This document shows, one piece after another, positions 4,835 through 7,725 of a DNA stretch of 7,725 nt. A program made the position numbers and the translations under genes. Source of the DNA: Thermoguttaceae bacterium (GTDB lineage Bacteria; Planctomycetota; Planctomycetia; Pirellulales; Thermoguttaceae); NCBI GenBank assembly GCA_017454585.1, contig JAFTCU010000341.1:1-7725 (forward strand). The letters are read 5' to 3'. Within the stretch, counting starts at the first letter, position 1; each line of letters starts with the position of its first letter. Under the pieces are notes generated by a model. That model was given only the letters and a program-made list of their open reading frames with translations, had not been told where the DNA came from and did no database searches.

Positions 4835-5974
4835 ATGTATGAAAAAGACACCTTATGCGTGCATTCGACACGATGTCCGAAGCCCGCTTGCGGATCGATA
4901 ACGACGCCGATCTTTCAGGCGGCGACTTTTGTTCACGAGGGCGTCGGCGTGGAACCCGAATACAGTTACTCGCGGCTGCAGAATCCGACCCGAGCCGCGC
5001 TGGAAGCCCGGGTTGCCGAACTGGAGAACGGCGTGGACGCCATTGCGTTTTCCAGCGGCATGGCGGCGGAAACGGCGCTGATGAACATTTTCGAGTCCTC
5101 CGGGCACATCATCGCGGGAGACGACCTTTACGGCGGCTCTCTGCGTCTCTTCCGCCATATTTCCGCTCTGTCGGGGCTGCGGTTCGATTTTACCGACACG
5201 ACGGATCCGGAAAACGTCCGGAAGAAACTGCAGCCGGACACGAAAGCGGTGTACCTGGAAACGCCCAGCAACCCCACCATGCAGGTTTCGGACATCGCGG
5301 TCGTGGCGGAGATAGCGCACTCGGCGGGAGCGCTGCTGATCGTGGACAACACGTTTCTTTCACCGCTTTTCCAGCATCCTCTGGAACTGGGCGCGGACAT
5401 CGTCGTTCACAGCGGGACCAAGTATCTCGGCGGCCACAACGACGCGCTGGCGGGCTTTCTGGTGACGAAGACTCCCGAGCTGGCGGAAAAACTGCGCTTC
5501 TATGCCAAGACGGTCGGCGCGTGCCTGGCGCCGTTCGACTGTTTTCTGCTGGAACGGGGGATCAAGACCCTGGCCGTCCGCCTCGAAAAGCAGGCCGCCA
5601 GTGCGGAAAGTATCGCTCACTGGCTCCGGCGGAGACCCGAGGTCCGCAAGGTTTACTACATCGGCTTCCCGGACCATCCCGGCTTTGAGGTGACGAAGCG
5701 CCAGTGTTCGGGCTTCGGCGGGATGCTGTCGCTTGAAGTCGATACGCCCGAAACGGCCCGGAAGATCCTGCGCGAGGTCAAACTTTTCCAGTATGCCGAA
5801 AGCCTCGGCGGGGTGGACAGTCTCATCACCTACCCCATGCTTCAGACCCATGCCGATGTGCCGGAGGAGGAACGCCTCAAACGCGGCATCAACGACCGTT
5901 TTCTGCGGATCTCCGTCGGGATCGAGAACGCCGCCGACCTCATCGAAGACCTCCGCTCGGCAATCGAAAAATGA
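4835..5974 (+). CDS. metI: MetI-like cystathionine gamma-synthase / O-acetylhomoserine thiolyase (PLP, Cys/Met metabolism family)
   Basis: This 379-residue fold-type I PLP enzyme belongs to the Cys/Met metabolism family. The PLP lysine is K196 in SGTKYLGGHND (193-203). D171 (VDNTF) would bind the pyridine nitrogen, Y45 and R47 (YSYSR) would bind the phosphate of the neighbouring subunit, and R358 (LRISVG) the substrate carboxylate. SLGGVDSLITYP (323-334), THADVPEE and GACLAPFDCFLLERG strongly recall Bacillus subtilis MetI, which makes cystathionine from O-acetylhomoserine and cysteine and can also use sulfide to make homocysteine. With the patB-like gene next door it forms a MetI-MetC-style pair. 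With ThiS and ThiF upstream, a carrier thiocarboxylate could be its sulfur source. Gamma-lyase or methionine gamma-lyase activity cannot be excluded by eye. Three cysteines near the N-terminus (C8, C14, C19) are unusual. A full AGGAGG precedes it, and its stop overlaps the ATGA of the next frame. Confidence 0.88.
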   Translation: MYEKDTLCVHSTRCPKPACGSITTPIFQAATFVHEGVGVEPEYSYSRLQNPTRAALEARVAELENGVDAIAFSSGMAAETALMNIFESSGHIIAGDDLYGGSLRLFRHISALSGLRFDFTDTTDPENVRKKLQPDTKAVYLETPSNPTMQVSDIAVVAEIAHSAGALLIVDNTFLSPLFQHPLELGADIVVHSGTKYLGGHNDALAGFLVTKTPELAEKLRFYAKTVGACLAPFDCFLLERGIKTLAVRLEKQAASAESIAHWLRRRPEVRKVYYIGFPDHPGFEVTKRQCSGFGGMLSLEVDTPETARKILREVKLFQYAESLGGVDSLITYPMLQTHADVPEEERLKRGINDRFLRISVGIENAADLIEDLRSAIEK

Positions 5975-5978
5975 ACTT

Positions 5979-5983
5979 GGGAG
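5979..5983 (+). promoter_or_regulatory. Ribosome binding site deciding the patB start
   Basis: GGGAG lies 8 bases before ATG 5992. The frame also opens at ATG 5971, overlapping the metI stop as ATGA, but that codon has no convincing ribosome site and would add seven residues (MNLGETG) ahead of the family's normal start. Confidence 0.6.
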
Positions 5984-5991
5984 AAACCGGG

Positions 5992-7191
5992 ATGCAATAC
6001 AATTTTGACGAAATCATTCCCCGCCGCCACACCAAAAGCCTCAAATACGATTTTGCGAAAGAGCACGGCAAGCCGGAAGACCTGCTCCCCATGTGGGTGG
6101 CGGACATGGATTTTCAGACGCCGCCCGCCGTACGGGAAGCCCTTGCCGACAAAGCCGCCCACGGAATTTTCGGGTATTCCGATCCCGACGAGCCCTATTT
6201 CGAGGCGCTCGCAACGTGGTTCAAAGCAAGGCACAACTGGACGGTCGATCCACATACGGCGGTTTTGACGCCGGGCGTGGTGTTTGCGATCTGCACGCTG
6301 ATCCGCTGTCTCACGAAGGTGGGCGACGCGATCCTGATCCAGGAGCCGGTCTATTACTGTTTCCGGCTGGGGATCCGCGACAACGGCCGCCGGACCGTCG
6401 TGAACGAACTGCGTTTCGACGGGGAAAGGTACACCATCGACTTTGAGGACTTCGAACGCAAGATCATTGAGAACGGCGTGAAACTCTTCATCCTCTGCTC
6501 GCCGCACAATCCGGTCGGACGCGTGTGGACGAAAGAGGAACTTGAGAAACTGGCTGAAATCTGCCTGCGGCACGACGTCTTTGTGGTGGCGGACGAGACC
6601 CACGAGGATTTCGTCTATCCCGGCAGCCGGCACATCGTCTTTTCCACGCTCTCGAAGGAAATCGCGGACCGCTGCGCCGTATGCACTTCGCCGAGTAAGA
6701 CTTTCAACCTCGCGGGGCTGCACAACGCGAACATCTTCATCGCCAATAACGAGGTGCGCCGGGCGGTCCGGCACGAACTCGACGCGGAAGGCTTCAGCCA
6801 GTCCAACATCATGGGGCTGGTCGCCTGCCAGACGGCGTATCAGACCGGCGTGGAATGGGTGGATCAGCTGGTCGATTATCTGCGCGGGAATCTGTCGCTC
6901 ATGCGCGAAACGTTCCGGACCCGGATGCCTCAGCTGCGGCTGATCGAGCCGGAGGCGACTTACCTCCCGTGGGTGGATTTCTCCGGGCTGGGTCTCAGCG
7001 CGCCGGAACTGGAACGTTTCATCGTCGAGCGGGCTAAACTCTGGCTGGACGGCGGGCGCATATTCGGCGCGGGTGGTGCTGGTTTCCAGCGGTTCAACAT
7101 CGCAACGCCGCGGGCAATACTGCAGCAGGCGCTCGACCAGCTGGAAAAAGTAGTCAGTAGTCAGCGTTTCGGCTGCGCCGAAATTATGTAA
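5992..7191 (+). CDS. patB: PatB/MalY-type PLP-dependent C-S beta-lyase (cystathionine beta-lyase)
   Basis: The 399-residue protein belongs to the MalY/PatB branch of class I aminotransferases. These enzymes cleave cystathionine to homocysteine, pyruvate and ammonia, or release sulfide from cysteine. Family marks are FDEIIPRRHTKSLKYD at the N-terminus, MWVADMDF (34-41), SPHNPVGRVW (170-179), VADETHEDFVYPG (199-211), the PLP lysine K236 in SPSKTFNLAGL (233-243), and the carboxylate-binding region RFNIATPR (367-374). E. coli MalY and B. subtilis PatB are about 390 residues. The last dozen residues here (VSSQRFGCAEIM) are not family-like: they are encoded by a TAGTCAG direct repeat and a hairpin next to the downstream palindromic element. 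In context it would complete transsulfuration after MetI, or supply sulfide for the ThiS/ThiF carrier. GGGAG supports the start at 5992; ATG 5971 is the alternative. Confidence 0.88.
   Translation: MQYNFDEIIPRRHTKSLKYDFAKEHGKPEDLLPMWVADMDFQTPPAVREALADKAAHGIFGYSDPDEPYFEALATWFKARHNWTVDPHTAVLTPGVVFAICTLIRCLTKVGDAILIQEPVYYCFRLGIRDNGRRTVVNELRFDGERYTIDFEDFERKIIENGVKLFILCSPHNPVGRVWTKEELEKLAEICLRHDVFVVADETHEDFVYPGSRHIVFSTLSKEIADRCAVCTSPSKTFNLAGLHNANIFIANNEVRRAVRHELDAEGFSQSNIMGLVACQTAYQTGVEWVDQLVDYLRGNLSLMRETFRTRMPQLRLIEPEATYLPWVDFSGLGLSAPELERFIVERAKLWLDGGRIFGAGGAGFQRFNIATPRAILQQALDQLEKVVSSQRFGCAEIM
7151..7164 (+). repeat. Tandem TAGTCAG direct repeat at the patB 3' end
   Basis: TAGTCAG occurs twice with no gap, in the patB reading frame. 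It is followed at once by a 7-bp hairpin, TTTCGGC-TGC-GCCGAAA (7167-7183), also within the coding sequence. Together they encode the atypical C-terminal tail. Confidence 0.6.
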
Positions 7192-7217
7192 AAAAAGGCT
7201 CCCCTGAAAGGGGGGCT
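7190..7217 (-). terminator. Intrinsic terminator for cysE (minus strand)
   Basis: GGCTCCCCT (7197-7205) pairs with AGGGGGGCT (7209-7217; two G-T wobbles) around a 3-base loop. On the minus strand it is followed by seven T (the A run at 7190-7196). It overlaps the last base or two of the patB stop codon. Confidence 0.65.
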
Positions 7218-7298
7218 GCCGAGCGAAGCGAGGCTGGGGGGTTCTGGCCGAAGGACGGACTTTCCTCCGTTTCTGAACCCCTCCGCCCCTTCGGGGCA

Positions 7299-7326
7299 CC
7301 TCCCCTTTCAGGGGAGGCTTTCTTTT
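7299..7326 (+). terminator. Intrinsic terminator for the thiS-patB operon (plus strand)
   Basis: CCTCCCCT (7299-7306) pairs perfectly with AGGGGAGG (7310-7317) around TTC, followed by CTTTCTTTT (7318-7326). It is preceded by a second hairpin (7285-7297). Together with the minus-strand hairpin, the repeat element acts as a two-way terminator. Confidence 0.72.
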
Positions 7327-7343
7327 AATCTTCCGGCCGTCCG

Positions 7344-7725
7344 TCAAATCTCATAATTCAGGAATTCGCCGGACTGAAATTCCACGTTCTCCTGACGCTT
7401 GAATTGAAGTTCCGGCATTTTCGCACTGACCCGGGTCTGTTCGGGAACCGATTTGGTGACGAACGCGTTGCCGCCGATCACCGCGCCCTCGCTGATGACC
7501 GTCTCGCCGCCGAGGATGGACGCGCCCGAATAGATGGTCACGTCGTCCTCGATGGTCGGATGCCGTTTTACGCCTTTCAGCGCCTGCCCGCCGCGGGTGG
7601 AGAGCGCTCCCAGCGTGACCCCCTGATAGATCTTCGCGTGTTCGCCGATCTTCGAGGTCTCGCCGATCACGATGCCCGTCCCGTGGTCGATGAAGAAGTA
7701 TTTTCCCAGTTTCGCGCCCGGATGA
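7344..7725 (-). CDS. cysE: Serine O-acetyltransferase (EpsC/CysE type), C-terminal part; 5' end beyond the window
   Basis: The enzyme makes O-acetylserine from serine and acetyl-CoA, the first step of cysteine synthesis. The visible 126 or so residues run from [17 protein letters not shown] to the stop and remain in frame past the GTG at 7670, so the gene continues outside the window; GTG 7670 is not its start. The left-handed beta-helix hexapeptide pattern is clear: [21 protein letters not shown], then [24 protein letters not shown] and KRHPTI hold the two histidines equivalent to the active-site H158 and H193 of E. coli CysE. The [20 protein letters not shown] segment is characteristic of the longer EpsC-like branch found in Bacteroidota and PVC bacteria, as opposed to the E. 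coli form. The short C-terminal tail after PELQF lacks the final isoleucine that completes cysteine feedback inhibition in some homologues, although the protein does end in EI. It converges on the sulfur operon and shares its theme. Confidence 0.92.
   Translation of the reverse strand, partial: HPGAKLGKYFFIDHGTGIVIGETSKIGEHAKIYQGVTLGALSTRGGQALKGVKRHPTIEDDVTIYSGASILGGETVISEGAVIGGNAFVTKSVPEQTRVSAKMPELQFKRQENVEFQSGEFLNYEI

Larger units (their letters stand above)
7190..7326. repeat. Imperfect palindromic repeat element between convergent genes
   Basis: The left half (about 7197-7255) and the reverse complement of the right half (about 7270-7320) share the pattern GCCTCCCCTGAAAGGGG, then a GAA-centred hairpin, then GGGGGTTC. 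The element also contains GCCCC-TTC-GGGGC (7285-7297). It looks like a dispersed, non-coding REP- or MITE-like repeat: it has no reading frame and ends in T-rich tracts on both strands. It lies exactly between the convergent patB and cysE genes. Dispersal through the genome cannot be seen from one window. Confidence 0.65.

Noticed and set aside
3745..4851. A 368-codon open frame on the minus strand
   Set aside because: It runs antisense across the clear thiS and thiF genes, their promoter and leader. Its translation has no recognisable domain, and the plus-strand genes have strong family motifs.
5842..7347. A 501-codon open frame on the minus strand
   Set aside because: It is antisense to the patB gene and passes through the palindromic repeat. 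The translation is Arg-rich with no domain. The plus strand holds a full PLP enzyme here.
7344..7670. A complete 108-residue acetyltransferase starting at GTG 7670
   Set aside because: The frame continues upstream with conserved family sequence ([17 protein letters not shown]) to the window edge, so this is only the C-terminal part of a longer gene.

Overview
The window (7,725 bases, G+C-rich genes, A+T-rich promoter regions) carries seven protein genes, two of them cut by the window ends. No rRNA, tRNA, CRISPR array or insertion sequence is visible. The gene mix suggests a gut or host-associated bacterium of the PVC group, possibly Lentisphaerota (Victivallis-like) or Kiritimatiellota: a secreted BspA-type leucine-rich repeat protein, a secreted BNR_4 beta-propeller of the ulvan-lyase type, an EpsC-type serine acetyltransferase and a dispersed CCCCTGAAAGGGG palindromic repeat. 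This placement is inference. Promoters look like ordinary sigma-70 sites, and several genes lack a clear Shine-Dalgarno sequence.

Left third (1-3651), all on the minus strand. The start of a secreted leucine-rich repeat protein (1-670) has its own promoter (701-729), with a perfect 14-base palindrome at the expected start of transcription. Upstream of it lies a second transcription unit that reads leftward. A strong promoter (3623-3651) drives glycerate kinase (2345-3484), then a secreted BNR_4 propeller that is probably a polysaccharide lyase (943-2319). The unit ends in two elaborate hairpins and an intrinsic terminator (814-838). The pairing suggests degradation of a uronic-acid polysaccharide outside the cytoplasm, with carbon entering central metabolism through glycerate.

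Middle (3652-3985). A divergent intergenic region holds a strong plus-strand promoter (3885-3914) whose -35 box lies inside inverted repeats. A short leader follows, able to fold as a terminator-like hairpin, as an alternative hairpin, or as a compact pseudoknot.

Right half (3986-7191), plus strand. Four tightly packed genes encode a ThiS-like sulfur carrier ending in Gly-Gly-Gly, a short ThiF-type adenylyltransferase, a MetI-like cystathionine gamma-synthase/O-acetylhomoserine thiolyase, and a PatB/MalY-type C-S beta-lyase. The thiazole synthase genes (thiG, thiH) are absent and the partners are transsulfuration enzymes. A convergent serine acetyltransferase gene (7344-7725, partial) adds a third sulfur amino acid function. 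This is the most interesting part of the window: it looks like a protein-thiocarboxylate sulfur relay feeding homocysteine or methionine synthesis, rather than thiamine synthesis.

Between the convergent genes sits a 137-base imperfect palindromic repeat that supplies terminators for both strands. It, or a neighbouring repeat, seems to have donated the last codons of the beta-lyase gene.
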